64,000 nt of DNA, taken from the NCBI RefSeq assembly GCF_047922965.1, contig NZ_CP150481.1, positions 496,001-560,000 on the forward strand, in the 5' to 3' direction. Each line of letters starts with the position of its first letter. The stretch's first letter is position 1. Below the pieces are notes generated by a model. That model was not told the DNA's origin, searched no databases, and saw only the letters and a program-made list of their open reading frames with translations. A program made the translations under genes and the position numbers. This stretch comes from Neptunicella plasticusilytica. GTDB taxonomy: Bacteria; Pseudomonadota; Gammaproteobacteria; Enterobacterales; Alteromonadaceae. Of the stretch, positions 8,542-18,915 are shown piece by piece.

Positions 8542-11500
8542 AGCCAGCTGGCTTTTATATTGGATACATATTAAAAAAATTGTGGATGATCAGCGCCGTG
8601 CTGATCGTCTTTTTAGCTGTGTCTATCAGTTTACTACGTTATTCCTTACCTTATCTGGAAGGCCAAAAGCACAATATCGCCGAATGGATTTCAAGCCAAT
8701 ACGGTACTGAGGTCAAGATTGGCCACATTGATGCCGGTTGGCGTGGCGTTGGGCCGGTGCTGGAAATTAATAACATTCAGTTGATTAACGGTGATCAGTC
8801 ACCTATTCATCTGACTATCGACAAAACCCAGATTGACGTGGATTTCTGGGCCAGTATCACCGCCCGGCAACTGGTTTCAAAACGCTTTAACCTGATTGGT
8901 CTGAATATGACCATTGATGCCAATCAAACCTCATCGGATGATTCTGATTTCCCTATTGTTAACGCCCTGCGTAATCTGTTTCTGGAACAGTTACAACGTT
9001 TTTCTGTGGTAGACAGCAGCCTGACGATTATCAATCAACAAGACAGTCAGGAAATTACCATTCAGCGCCTCGGCTGGATAAACCAGGGGATCAGGCATCA
9101 GGGGGTCGGTCAGATGAAAGTGGCGGACCTGACCAGTAATTCGGCCAGTTTTGTACTGGATTTATTCGGCTACAGTCGTGACTTGAGCGGCACTTTCTAT
9201 GCTGACGGTCAGGAGCTGGATCTGTCTCCCTGGATCAAACAGGTTGTACCTGGTGATACGCCATTCAATCAGAATCGGGTCAATTTCAAGTTATGGGCGG
9301 ATATTCAGCACTCCAATATTGTTGACGTTTTCAGTCAGATTGGTGACAGTCAGTTCGGTTGGGATGATCAACAACAAACCTTTGTCAATTTGCATCGCGG
9401 TTATGTTACGGCTCGTCCGCATAGCAAGGGTTGGCTGATTAATCTGAATGAACTGGATTTTTCTACCAACGAATACAATGATGTGGAGCTGAACGCCAAG
9501 GCGTATCTGGATGAAAATAGTCATTTAACCTTCAATATCAGTGATACAGCCATTGCGCCTCTGATACCGATAGTCTCGGTCATGACTGATCGTGACACGG
9601 CAGACAGTTTGCAACAGTTGGCTCCACAGGGTGTGATAAAACAGGCGTCTATCTTTGTTGATGAGCAAGGTGTTAAAGCCGATGTCAAACTGCAACAGGT
9701 AGCAACTCGTCAATGGGGCAATATCCCGGGGCTGGAGAATGTCGAGATTGTATTTGACTGGCAATACCAACAAGGATGGTTGACGATTAATGCACAGGAA
9801 GGGCAACTGGATTCATTGCAGCTACTTGGTCATGCTCTTCCTTATCAGCAATTAGCCGCGCAACTGTATATCGATAATTCACCTCAGGGGGCTGAGTTCT
9901 ATGCACCCCAAGTTCAATTTACCGGTCCGGCACTCAATCTGGATCTGTCCCTGTATTATCGCAGCGAAGACAACTGGTTAGCGATCAGATCGCATGTTTC
10001 GCCACTGCCTATATCCGATGTTAAAAAGCTATTTCCTGAATCCCTGATGGGAAAAAATACTTACAGTTATCTTAATCAGGCATTGGTCAGCGGTACGATG
10101 ACGGGCGCTGATATTATCTGGAACGGCCCAACTGGGGATTACCCGTTTCAGCAGGCCGAAGGTGTGTTTCAGGCCAACGTGAATATCGATAAGGCTGAAT
10201 TTGATTTTGACTCGGATTGGCCCAATCTGCAGCAACTGCAACTGAATTTATTGTTTGAAAACGAAGGGCTGTGGATGGCCAGCCAGCAAGGACGTTTGAT
10301 GGACGTATCGATGCAATCGCTGGCCGCCAATATTCCGGTGCTGGAGAGTGATGGCCTGCTCAGCATCGATATTGCCACTCAGGCAACTGCAGAAACCGTT
10401 AGCGCCATGATGCTCAAAGGTGGGTTGGCCGAGAGTGTTGGGGAGGCGTTACAGGAAATTCAGCTTTCCGGCCCGTTGGATACGCATGTACATCTGCATA
10501 TTCCGTTCAATGACGAACCTGTGGTGGCCTCAGGTACGGTTGATTTGGTCAATACGCCGGTTTACTTCAACAGCCTTGATTTTGCTTTTGATCAACTGAA
10601 TGGCCAGATTGGTTTTGAAAATGATCATATTCAGACCAAGGGCTTACGTGCCAGTTTAGCCGGGCAGGACATACAGCTTGATCTGAATGGACAGGACCAA
10701 GAGACGGGTTTTGTGACCGATGTCAATCTGTCCGGTCGTTGGGACAGTGGTAAGGTTTTGGAGCAGTATTATCCGGGTCTTGCCAAGTATGTAGAAGGTG
10801 TGACTGATTGGCAGGCCGTGCTGGGATTAACTATCCCCGAGCAGGGCTTTGAATATGATTTTACTTTAACCTCGCAGTTAGCTGATATTGAATCCGCTCT
10901 ACCGGCACCTTTTGGTAAAACCGGGCAACAAAAGCTGCGCTTGAGTTTGCAGGTCAATGGTGACCAGCTAGCTTCAAGGGTGCAGGCCAAACTGGGCGAG
11001 CAAGTCCATTTCGATGGTATTTTGCCTCATCAGGAAAAGCGCTTCTCGCGCGCTCACTTATCTATTGGTCAAGAGCCCGCTCTTACCATGGGGGCGGGCT
11101 TTAGTATTTCTGCCGATTTACCCACTATCGATTTCGATCATTGGTACACAACCTTACAGAATCTGATTAACCATTCACCGGTATTTGATGGTGAACCGGT
11201 ATTAGGGCGACCGGAACGGATCTTCGTTAATACCGGAGAATTGATAGCGTTAGGACAGCAGTTTCACAAAGTTGCCGCAACAGTCAAATTACAGGATGAA
11301 AACTGGTTAGTTGAAGTGTTGGCTCATGAGCTGAAAATGGATATTAGCGCCAATCATGACTGGTTGGGCAAAGGCATTGATATCAATGCGGATTATATCA
11401 ATCTGCCACAATGGCATACCGATGAGCAGGATAATATAGGGCAACTGAATGTTAGCCAGTTTCCTCCATTACGTTTTTTATGCCAGCGGTGTCGCTATCA

Positions 11501-12386
11501 GCAATATGATTTGGGCAAGGTGGATTTGAAGCTTTCACGGGTGTCCAATGGGGTGCAAATCGATCATCTGAATCTGTATAAAGATGATTCACGCCTGCAA
11601 GCGAGCGGTAAATGGTATAACCAGCAGGGAGTCGAAAACACCGCGTTACTGGGGACCTTTGATAGTGACGACTTCGGTGATTTGCTTAAGGATTACGAGC
11701 TCAATTCAGGTATCCGCGATTCCGATGCAAACATCAAGTTTGATTTGAGTTGGCAGGGCGCGCCCCAGCAATTTAATTACGCCAGTTTAAACGGTAAGGT
11801 TAACTGGCGACTGGGTGATGGTTATCTGACTGAAGTCAGCGATAAAGGGGCCAGAATATTTTCTATTCTTAGCCTCGATTCGTTAGTCAGGAAATTACGC
11901 CTGGATTTCAGGGATGTTTTCACCAAAGGCTTTTTCTATGACAAGATGACAGGTTCATTCCAGGTCAACAATGGCAGAGTGAATACTGACGATACCAATA
12001 TCGATGGCGCGGCCGGTGAAATGCAGCTCAAGGGGTATACCGACTTACCCACCAAGCAATTAAATTATCGTATTGCTTTTACCCCCAAGGTTACTTCCAG
12101 TTTGCCGGTTATTGTCGCCTGGATGGTAAACCCCGCCACTGCAATTGCCGCCTTGGCTCTGGATGAGATGATTTCGTCGGCAAAAGTGGTGTCCAGTATC
12201 GATTTCTCGCTCACCGGAACACTGGATGATCCGCAGCTAAAAGAATTGGGGCGGGACAGTCGCGAGATCATGATCCCGGCGCAAAATACCTTGCCGGATA
12301 AAAGCGAAGATCCCGAGTTAATACTGCCAAAACCTGTCCCTGAATCGATACCTGAATCAGTTCCTGGCTACGAGGGAGTAGGATAA
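8538..12386 (+). CDS. yhdP: YhdP-family AsmA-like phospholipid transport protein
   Basis: Very large inner-membrane-anchored protein (1,282 residues, E. coli YhdP about 1,266) of the TIGR02099/DUF3971 family. Together with TamB and YdbH, YhdP-type proteins bridge the periplasm as hydrophobic-groove conduits that deliver phospholipids to the outer membrane. The N-terminus has a single membrane anchor (residues 13-35); the rest is repetitive amphipathic beta-strand sequence, with an AsmA-like C-terminal region (about 1090-1240). Start is GTG 8538, overlapping the rng stop by 4 bp; its stop overlaps the next ATG (TAATG). The C-terminal tail is proline- and glutamate-rich. Confidence 0.93.
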   Translation: MKPAGFYIGYILKKLWMISAVLIVFLAVSISLLRYSLPYLEGQKHNIAEWISSQYGTEVKIGHIDAGWRGVGPVLEINNIQLINGDQSPIHLTIDKTQIDVDFWASITARQLVSKRFNLIGLNMTIDANQTSSDDSDFPIVNALRNLFLEQLQRFSVVDSSLTIINQQDSQEITIQRLGWINQGIRHQGVGQMKVADLTSNSASFVLDLFGYSRDLSGTFYADGQELDLSPWIKQVVPGDTPFNQNRVNFKLWADIQHSNIVDVFSQIGDSQFGWDDQQQTFVNLHRGYVTARPHSKGWLINLNELDFSTNEYNDVELNAKAYLDENSHLTFNISDTAIAPLIPIVSVMTDRDTADSLQQLAPQGVIKQASIFVDEQGVKADVKLQQVATRQWGNIPGLENVEIVFDWQYQQGWLTINAQEGQLDSLQLLGHALPYQQLAAQLYIDNSPQGAEFYAPQVQFTGPALNLDLSLYYRSEDNWLAIRSHVSPLPISDVKKLFPESLMGKNTYSYLNQALVSGTMTGADIIWNGPTGDYPFQQAEGVFQANVNIDKAEFDFDSDWPNLQQLQLNLLFENEGLWMASQQGRLMDVSMQSLAANIPVLESDGLLSIDIATQATAETVSAMMLKGGLAESVGEALQEIQLSGPLDTHVHLHIPFNDEPVVASGTVDLVNTPVYFNSLDFAFDQLNGQIGFENDHIQTKGLRASLAGQDIQLDLNGQDQETGFVTDVNLSGRWDSGKVLEQYYPGLAKYVEGVTDWQAVLGLTIPEQGFEYDFTLTSQLADIESALPAPFGKTGQQKLRLSLQVNGDQLASRVQAKLGEQVHFDGILPHQEKRFSRAHLSIGQEPALTMGAGFSISADLPTIDFDHWYTTLQNLINHSPVFDGEPVLGRPERIFVNTGELIALGQQFHKVAATVKLQDENWLVEVLAHELKMDISANHDWLGKGIDINADYINLPQWHTDEQDNIGQLNVSQFPPLRFLCQRCRYQQYDLGKVDLKLSRVSNGVQIDHLNLYKDDSRLQASGKWYNQQGVENTALLGTFDSDDFGDLLKDYELNSGIRDSDANIKFDLSWQGAPQQFNYASLNGKVNWRLGDGYLTEVSDKGARIFSILSLDSLVRKLRLDFRDVFTKGFFYDKMTGSFQVNNGRVNTDDTNIDGAAGEMQLKGYTDLPTKQLNYRIAFTPKVTSSLPVIVAWMVNPATAIAALALDEMISSAKVVSSIDFSLTGTLDDPQLKELGRDSREIMIPAQNTLPDKSEDPELILPKPVPESIPESVPGYEGVG

Positions 12387-13216
12387 TGGCGATTGTCGCG
12401 GCTTTACAAATGAACTCGGTGGTGGATGTTAACCAAAACCTTGCCACAGTAGATAAATACCTGAGCCAACTGTCGCTTAGCGAGCCTCTATTACTGGTGT
12501 TACCGGAATGTTTTGCCTGTTTTGGTGGTTCGGATAAGGATTTGCTGCGCGTGGCAGAACAGCGTCAAACAGGTGTTATACAGCAGAATATAGCTGCGTT
12601 GGCTAAAAAATATGCTGTATGGATTGTCGCCGGTACTGTGCCGATAAAAGTCGAGGATGAGCAAAGATATAGCGCATCGACACTGATCTTTGATGATCAG
12701 GGGCAGGTTATCAGTGAATATCAGAAAATCCATTTGTTTGATGTTGAAGTGAATGACAATACGCGCAGTTATCACGAGTCCAAATATACCCGCGCTGGGC
12801 AAAACGTTGTAGTGTTTGACTCGCCTTTTGGCCGGGTAGGGGTTGCCGTCTGTTTTGACTTGCGTTTTCCGGCGTTATTCCAGGCAATGGGTAAGGTTGA
12901 TGTAGTGGTGTTGCCCAGTGCCTTTACTTATGTCACAGGCGAGGCGCACTGGCATGCGTTGCTAAAGGCTCGCAGCATTGAATTGCAAAGTTATCTGGTA
13001 GCGGCCAACCAAACCGGAACTCATGCCAATGGCAGACAAACTTATGGTCATTCACAAATTCTTTCTCCCTGGGGAGAAATGTTAGCTGAGAAAACCACCG
13101 AAGAAGGGCTGATCCTCAGTACGATTGATTTAGACTATGTGAAAAGTATCCGGCAAAAAATGCCGTTAAATCCCTTTCATTTCAAGCATACCCAACCCTC
13201 TATCAGTAAGGAGTAA
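12386..13216 (+). CDS. Nitrilase-superfamily carbon-nitrogen hydrolase
   Basis: Cytosolic amidase-type enzyme. The catalytic triad of the nitrilase superfamily is visible: Glu41 in LVLPECF, Lys114 in YQKIHLFDV and Cys156 in GVAVCFDLRFP. At 276 residues it matches the Nit1/deaminated-glutathione amidase or omega-amidase-like branch, and homologues sit between yhdP and tldD in many gammaproteobacteria, where deaminated-glutathione repair is the most plausible role. The exact substrate is inferred. Stop-start overlaps on both sides (TAATG) show it is translated within one operon from rng to tldD. Confidence 0.9.
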   Translation: MAIVAALQMNSVVDVNQNLATVDKYLSQLSLSEPLLLVLPECFACFGGSDKDLLRVAEQRQTGVIQQNIAALAKKYAVWIVAGTVPIKVEDEQRYSASTLIFDDQGQVISEYQKIHLFDVEVNDNTRSYHESKYTRAGQNVVVFDSPFGRVGVAVCFDLRFPALFQAMGKVDVVVLPSAFTYVTGEAHWHALLKARSIELQSYLVAANQTGTHANGRQTYGHSQILSPWGEMLAEKTTEEGLILSTIDLDYVKSIRQKMPLNPFHFKHTQPSISKE

Positions 13217-14664
13217 TGCCGTTGAATCCGGTAGAAACGAATTTATTAACCCATGCCGAATTGCAACGAAGCGACCTTGAACGGGCATTGGGGCTTATTT
13301 ATCAGCATGATACAGATTTTGCCGATCTGTACTTTCAATCCGGCCAACATGAAAGCTGGGTGCTGGAAGACGGAATTGTTAAAGATGGCAGCTTTAATAT
13401 AGAACGGGGTGTGGGAGTGCGCGCGGTCAGCGGCGAAAAAACCGGTTTTGCCTATTCAGACCAGATATCACCGCTGGCATTAACTGATGCCGCCAAAGCG
13501 GCGCGAAGCATTGCCGCTAGCGGCGGTAATCATTCAGTACAAGCCTTTCGGCAGTCTGGCGCAATAAAGTCCTTATATGCCAGCGATAATCCTCTGCTGG
13601 GATTAACCGAGCAGGACAAGATAGGTTTATTGCAGTCAGTTGATCGCTATATCCGCGAACAGGAACCGGGTATTTCGCAAGTCATTGTCAGTTTAAGCGG
13701 AGTCTACGAAGAAATTCTGGTAGCAGCCAGTGACGGGACTTTTGCCACCGATATACGTCCATTGGTACGCTTGAATTGTTCCATTCTCATTGAGCGCAAT
13801 GGCCGTCGTGAACGAGGCAGCTCAGGTATGGGAGGTCGTTACGGCTATGCCTATTTTTATGAATTGGATACAGGAATTCCCCGTTACCAGCAATTAGCTG
13901 ATGAAGCGCTGCATATGGCACGAATCAATCTTGAAGCCGTCGATGCGCCTGCCGGTTTGATGCCGGTGGTGTTGGGTAACGGTTGGCCTGGCGTGCTGCT
14001 GCATGAAGCCGTAGGGCATGGATTGGAAGGTGACTTTAATCGCAAGGGAGCATCCAATTTCAGTGGCCGCATAGGTCAACAGGTGGCAGCCAAAGGTTGT
14101 ACAGTGGTGGATGATGGTACCTTGGCTGACCGGCGCGGTTCGCTAACCGTCGATGACGAAGGTACTCCCAGCCAATACAATGTGTTGATTGAAGACGGGA
14201 TCCTGAAAAACTATATGCAGGACAAACTCAATGCACGGTTAATGTCGGTTCCGCTAACCGGAAATGGACGCCGTGAGTCTTATGCCCATTTGCCCATGCC
14301 ACGAATGACCAATACTTATATGCTAGGCGGTGAATATGAACGGGAAGAAATTATCGCCACGATCAAAAAAGGTATTTATGCGCCGAATTTTGGTGGTGGT
14401 CAGGTCGATATTACCTCGGGCAAATTTGTCTTCTCCACTTCGGAAGCGTACTTAATCGAGAACGGTAAAATTACCACACCGGTGAAAGGCGCTACCCTGA
14501 TTGGTAACGGTCCGCAGGCAATGCAAAAGATTTCTATGATAGGTAACGATCTGGCACTGGATAAAGGTGTGGGTGTCTGCGGCAAAGATGGTCAGAGTGT
14601 ACCAGTCGGGGTCGGACAACCCAGTTTGAAAATTGACGAATTAACGGTGGGCGGCACGGCTTGA
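13216..14664 (+). CDS. tldD: Metalloprotease subunit TldD
   Basis: Catalytic subunit of the heterodimeric TldD-TldE (PmbA) zinc protease, which processes peptides such as microcin precursors and degrades unfolded peptides in the cytosol. The metal-binding motif HEAVGH is at about residues 263-268 in the context LLHEAVGHGLEGD, and GGRYGYAYFYE upstream is conserved. The 482-residue length matches E. coli (481). ATG 13216 overlaps the preceding stop by one base. Its partner pmbA is at 17.4 kb, separated by a TonB receptor and darP. Confidence 0.97.
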   Translation: MPLNPVETNLLTHAELQRSDLERALGLIYQHDTDFADLYFQSGQHESWVLEDGIVKDGSFNIERGVGVRAVSGEKTGFAYSDQISPLALTDAAKAARSIAASGGNHSVQAFRQSGAIKSLYASDNPLLGLTEQDKIGLLQSVDRYIREQEPGISQVIVSLSGVYEEILVAASDGTFATDIRPLVRLNCSILIERNGRRERGSSGMGGRYGYAYFYELDTGIPRYQQLADEALHMARINLEAVDAPAGLMPVVLGNGWPGVLLHEAVGHGLEGDFNRKGASNFSGRIGQQVAAKGCTVVDDGTLADRRGSLTVDDEGTPSQYNVLIEDGILKNYMQDKLNARLMSVPLTGNGRRESYAHLPMPRMTNTYMLGGEYEREEIIATIKKGIYAPNFGGGQVDITSGKFVFSTSEAYLIENGKITTPVKGATLIGNGPQAMQKISMIGNDLALDKGVGVCGKDGQSVPVGVGQPSLKIDELTVGGTA

Positions 14665-14782
14665 GAACCCGCCTTTTAGCCAGTTTTAAATTGCTCATTA
14701 GGTATAAATAAGAAAGTGTTATAAGTGATAATTATGTACTAGACTGTCACTACCTGCTGTTGGGTGATGTCAAAAAATACTA

Positions 14783-16774
14783 ATGCAATCAACCAGTTCT
14801 TGTCAGTTTAGGCAGATAAAGCCAATCATCATTTTGCTCGGATTTTGCCTGTTTAGCCTTAGTGTAAGCGCCGATCCTGAACTCACCGAGCAACAGTTAT
14901 TCGATTTGTCTATGGATGAATTGATCAATCTGCAAATCTCGGTTGCCAGCGGTCAACAGGAGCAAATCTCCAATGCACCAGCGGTGGTATCCATTATCAC
15001 CAGACAACAAATGGACAACTGGGGGTTGCACAGTGTTTATGATGCCTTGTCTTTTTTGCCCGGCATCCAGATCCAGGAATCGGCCATTGGTACTCATGCC
15101 ATCGGTATCCGCGGCCTGGTTGAACCCTTTAGCCAGAAAACCCTGATTCTGCTCGACGGAGTACCTTACTGGATGCCGTCGCACGGAGATAATGGTCTAT
15201 CCGGTATTCCTGTCAGGTCAATTGACCGTATAGAGGTTATACGCGGTCCAGGCGCTGTTATTTATGGTACCAATGCATCCGCCGGGGTGATCAATATTAT
15301 TACCCGCAAAGATGATATCAATGAAGTTCAACTGGGTATCGGAACACAAGGCTGGAAAGAGTTTAATGCCTATGGTCAAGTGGCCGTGAATAACCAATTA
15401 ACCTTCAGGCTATCAGCTCAGTGGCAAGACGAAGACGGTTACTCCGGCTATTTTGTTAACCGGCCGCAGCCTGCTTTTTTTCCGCAAGTTCCGCCCGCCA
15501 ATGCTTATGTACAGAAATATCAGCAAAAGAAAACCCTGTTAGCCCAACTCGAATGGCAGGCCCTTAATATATCCTTTCACCAATTTGAAAGTCGCGCGAT
15601 TGGTTTAGCCGGACCTGCCAGCAGTATTAATTATGCCCAGTTAAATTACACTGGACAGATGCTGGCGGCCAATTACACATTTGAGACCAATGTCGGACAT
15701 TTCGAGTTGTACGCCGACTACAACAATTTCTATCTGGATATTCCCACTAACGCGCTATTTGGCGGCGAACAATTTGGTACGCAACTATTTGACGATAATG
15801 GTGATAATAACTATCGCTTACGCAGCGGAATAAACTGGGATTATAAACTGACAGACAAGCTTAAGTTCGATGTTGGGTTGGAAACAGAAAAACGCCATAC
15901 CGCAGATTATCTACAGACCAATGTACAGGGCGAAGTTGTCGTGCTGGCGATGCCAGAACAGAGTATCAGTGAGTCATCGTTGTTTATGCAACTGGATTAC
16001 AATCTCGACAAATGGCGTTGGGTAGCTGGATTGCGCTTGGTGGATAACCAGGGCTACGGCCATAAAGCATTACCTCGCTTATCGCTGGTCAAAACGCTAT
16101 CCGAACATCAGTCTTTGAAGGCGCTAGTCTCAAGCGGATTTAATTCACCTAACATGGTGCAGTTGTACGTCGATATTCCACCTGATGTGGTAGCGGGAGA
16201 TCCGGATCTTAAAGCGGAAACTGTCACTTCCTACGAACTGGCCTATACCTACCAAAAAAATGATCAGTTATTGGTGCTCAACCTTTTCTATCTCAAGGCG
16301 AAAGACTTTATTCAGCGAGGTGTGCTTCCCGCAGGGGGAGTCAGTTACCAGAATAGCGAAAATTTTGAACGCCGGGGTGTCGAGATAGACTGGCAACGCC
16401 AGTCAGACGACTGGCACTGGATGCTGACCGGTAGCTACTCGCCTGATACGGGCAAGGTTAATGCCGGTGATATTAGCGCTGCCTTTATGGCCAGCTTAAC
16501 AATGTCGGCCGGGCTTGATTACCGAATTGATGGCCAGCAAAAGATAGGGACTTCATTGCGCTATATAGGATCGCGCGCGGAAGTAGACAGTTTACTGTTG
16601 TTAAATGCGACCTATCAGTTTGAAAGTGGTCCCCATAAAATCCAGTTGAGTGCCGAAAATTTGCTTGGCGAAACCATCCGCTACGCAGATATCCAGGATT
16701 TTGTTTTATCACGTCAGATCCCGGGAGGGGACGGTAGCCGTCTGGCATCGGTGCGCTATAGTTATCGTTTTTAG
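14783..16774 (+). CDS. TonB-dependent outer-membrane receptor
   Basis: 663 residues with a signal peptide (through about residue 30, ...LFSLSVSADP), an N-terminal stretch DLSMDELINLQI typical of one marine TonB-receptor group, a plug domain (about 55-170: NAPAVVSIITRQQM, RIEVIRGPGAVIYGTNA, GVINIITRK) and a beta-barrel ending in the C-terminal Phe (VRYSYRF) needed for outer-membrane assembly. It imports an unidentified ligand with TonB-ExbBD energy; the plug resembles colicin I/catecholate receptors, but nothing nearby fixes the substrate. It interrupts the otherwise housekeeping stretch between tldD and darP/pmbA and has its own 118-bp upstream region. Confidence 0.92.
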   Translation: MQSTSSCQFRQIKPIIILLGFCLFSLSVSADPELTEQQLFDLSMDELINLQISVASGQQEQISNAPAVVSIITRQQMDNWGLHSVYDALSFLPGIQIQESAIGTHAIGIRGLVEPFSQKTLILLDGVPYWMPSHGDNGLSGIPVRSIDRIEVIRGPGAVIYGTNASAGVINIITRKDDINEVQLGIGTQGWKEFNAYGQVAVNNQLTFRLSAQWQDEDGYSGYFVNRPQPAFFPQVPPANAYVQKYQQKKTLLAQLEWQALNISFHQFESRAIGLAGPASSINYAQLNYTGQMLAANYTFETNVGHFELYADYNNFYLDIPTNALFGGEQFGTQLFDDNGDNNYRLRSGINWDYKLTDKLKFDVGLETEKRHTADYLQTNVQGEVVVLAMPEQSISESSLFMQLDYNLDKWRWVAGLRLVDNQGYGHKALPRLSLVKTLSEHQSLKALVSSGFNSPNMVQLYVDIPPDVVAGDPDLKAETVTSYELAYTYQKNDQLLVLNLFYLKAKDFIQRGVLPAGGVSYQNSENFERRGVEIDWQRQSDDWHWMLTGSYSPDTGKVNAGDISAAFMASLTMSAGLDYRIDGQQKIGTSLRYIGSRAEVDSLLLLNATYQFESGPHKIQLSAENLLGETIRYADIQDFVLSRQIPGGDGSRLASVRYSYRF

Positions 16775-16824
16775 GTGCAGTTCGCTTGGTCTGTACAACC
16801 TATCCATATCGCACTACTTGACGG

Positions 16825-17344
16825 CTATTGTTTCATATTTTCCTTTAAATACTGGAAAATTTCTCGCGCCGACTTGGGTGGTTTATTTTCTTTTTGTTGC
16901 TTGGCTGCCTGACGGATCATTGTACGCAGTTTCTGCCGATCCAGATGCGGTTGCTCGACTAGCAAATCGTTAACGGCATTATCGCCTTTATGCAGCAACT
17001 TATCCCGCCAGATTTCCAGTTGATGGAACTTTTTATTGCTTTCATGATGATGGTTTTCAATTTTAGCCAGAGCCAGTTGAATGGGTTCCACATCCCGGCT
17101 ACGCATCAGTTTACCGATAAATTGTAGTTGGCGTCGCCATCCTTCCTTGGTGCCGCTGATGCGCTTAGCCAGCATAATGGCGTCCAGCAGCTCGTTATCC
17201 AGCTCCATTTGTTTTTAATACGCCCGGAGTCAGGCTGACCAGTTTTTCTCCGATCTTCTGCAATTCAGCCATCTCGGCTTTAAGTTGGGTTTTACTTTTA
17301 AACTCGTCTTGCGAGTCAATATCTTCAAAATTGTTGTCCATCAT
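16825..17344 (-). pseudogene. darP: Ribosome-associated protein DarP (YjgA, DUF615), apparent +1 frameshift
   Basis: DarP helps late 50S ribosomal-subunit assembly. Here the protein is in two frames. The N-terminal part (start MMDNNFEDI at about 17344) reads to ...VSLTPGVLK and then runs into a stop at 17195. The C-terminal part from 17208 (MELDNELLDAIMLAKRI ... PPKSAREIFQYLKEN) is in the +1 frame. The frames join at a run of five A on the coding strand (T run at 17212-17216); deleting one A gives VLKQMELDNELL and a normal-length protein of about 170 residues. The rest is intact, so this is either a homopolymer sequencing error or a very recent mutation. The downstream half has an ATG at the junction but no ribosome-binding site. 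Confidence 0.85.
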
Positions 17345-17408
17345 CGAGCTTTTATTAGTGGTACACTGGGGGCAATTGTAACTCTTATTTACTATCCTTG
17401 GCGAATTC

Positions 17409-18740
17409 ATGAATGCCCAACAAAAATTAACTGAAATTCAAAGTATTATTGATGATGCATTAAGCTTGGCAAAACAGCTTGGAGCCAGCCAGGCTGAAGC
17501 CAGTATGACCAATATACAAGGTATTGCAGTGTCAACCCGTTTGAAAGAGGTAGAGACGCTGGAATACACCAACGACGGTGCACTTGGCATTACTGTGTAT
17601 AACGGTCAGCGCAAGGGCAGCGCCTCTACAGCAGATTTAAGTCCTGAAGCGCTAAAAAGCACTGTGACCAAAGCGGTGGAAATTGCCCGCTTCACCGGAG
17701 AAGATCCCTGTTCCGGTTTGGCCCAACGGGAGTTAATGGAATTTAATCCTCCGGATCTACAGTTGTATTATCCAACCGAGCTTGATCCGGAACTGGCAAT
17801 GAAGCTGGCAATCGAGGCTGAAACTGCGGCGCTGGATGCCGATGATCGTATTGTCAATTCCGATGGCGCCTCCTATAACGCCAATCTGGGCGTAAAAGTT
17901 TATGGCAACAGCCATGGCGTCAATGTCGGTTATCCCAGTAGCCGATATAGCTTGAGTTGTGTTGTTATCGGTCAGGATGGTGATGATATGCAACGCGATT
18001 ACAGCTACACAGTGGCGCGACAGGCTAGTTTATTGGCTAGTGCAGAGCAGGTAGGTAAAGAAGCGGCTGAATATACCCTGTCCCGATTGGGAGCGCAGAA
18101 ACTGGCAACCCGAAAAAGCCCGGTGCTGTTCCATCGTGATGTTGCCAGTGGCATATTCGGTCATTTGGTCAGCGCCATAAGTGGCGGTAGTTTGTATCGA
18201 CAATCCAGCTTCTTGCTCGATCATCTTGGCAAGCAAGTGTTGCCCGTCTGGTGTGATATTGCCGAACGTCCGCATTTGCTGGGCGGATTGGCCAGTTCGC
18301 CTTTTGATAGTGAAGGGGTCAAAACGACTGATATGGATATTATCGATAAAGGCGTATTACAGCATTATTTGCTGACCAGCTATTCGGCCCGCAAATTGGG
18401 TATGACCACTAATGGTCATGCCGGCGGTATTCATAACTGGCTGGTTAGCCATAGCGGCAAAGATTTTGAACAAATGCTGGCAACGATGGGAACGGGTCTG
18501 TTAGTCACCGAGCTGATGGGCCAGGGCGTGAATATAGTGACCGGTGACTACTCGCGCGGTGCGGCCGGTTTTTGGGTGGAAAACGGCAAGATCCAGTTCC
18601 CGGTATCGGAAATCACCATCGCAGCAAACTTGAAAGATATGCTGGCGAATATCGTCGCCATCGGCAGTGATACCGATTTGCGCGGCAGTATACAGTGTGG
18701 TTCGGTATTGATTGAACAAATGCAGATCGCCGGCGCCTGA
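17409..18740 (+). CDS. pmbA: Metalloprotease regulatory subunit PmbA (TldE)
   Basis: Partner of TldD in the TldD/E protease; PmbA lacks the HExxxH zinc motif and shapes the active chamber. The protein shows the family motifs VSTRLKEVETLEYTNDGALGITVY, SVVFHRDVASGIFGHLVSAISG-like sequence (RKSPVLFHRDVASGIFGHL) and MGQGVNIVTGDYSRGAAGFW. Its 443 residues fit the E. coli protein (450). It is divergent from darP, the standard gammaproteobacterial arrangement. ATG 17409 has only a weak Shine-Dalgarno sequence upstream. Confidence 0.96.
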   Translation: MNAQQKLTEIQSIIDDALSLAKQLGASQAEASMTNIQGIAVSTRLKEVETLEYTNDGALGITVYNGQRKGSASTADLSPEALKSTVTKAVEIARFTGEDPCSGLAQRELMEFNPPDLQLYYPTELDPELAMKLAIEAETAALDADDRIVNSDGASYNANLGVKVYGNSHGVNVGYPSSRYSLSCVVIGQDGDDMQRDYSYTVARQASLLASAEQVGKEAAEYTLSRLGAQKLATRKSPVLFHRDVASGIFGHLVSAISGGSLYRQSSFLLDHLGKQVLPVWCDIAERPHLLGGLASSPFDSEGVKTTDMDIIDKGVLQHYLLTSYSARKLGMTTNGHAGGIHNWLVSHSGKDFEQMLATMGTGLLVTELMGQGVNIVTGDYSRGAAGFWVENGKIQFPVSEITIAANLKDMLANIVAIGSDTDLRGSIQCGSVLIEQMQIAGA

Positions 18741-18757
18741 CACGGGTAAATAATGTA

Positions 18758-18790
18758 TCAATGGCCAGACTCTATTGCGCTGGTCATTGA
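18758..18790 (+). terminator. Hairpin downstream of pmbA
   Basis: Eleven-bp stem (tcaatggccag / ctggtcattga, one G-T pair) with an 11-base loop, 18 bases after the pmbA stop. No T-run follows, so termination efficiency is uncertain. Confidence 0.4.
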
Positions 18791-18915
18791 TGCTATTCTG
18801 GGTACCCAAGAATTACCTGTCACATTTTCGTCATGCAAATAACATAAACTCCATGGCCTCGCTGAACCACCCTTAAAGCCTGTTAAAAGGTGATTAGCCA
18901 GTTGTATAGGTTGCC

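Noticed and set aside
17195..17225. Programmed frameshift in darP
   Set aside because: The needed shift is +1, the site lacks a recognised +1 stimulatory context, and family members are single-frame; an indel in the A-run is simpler.
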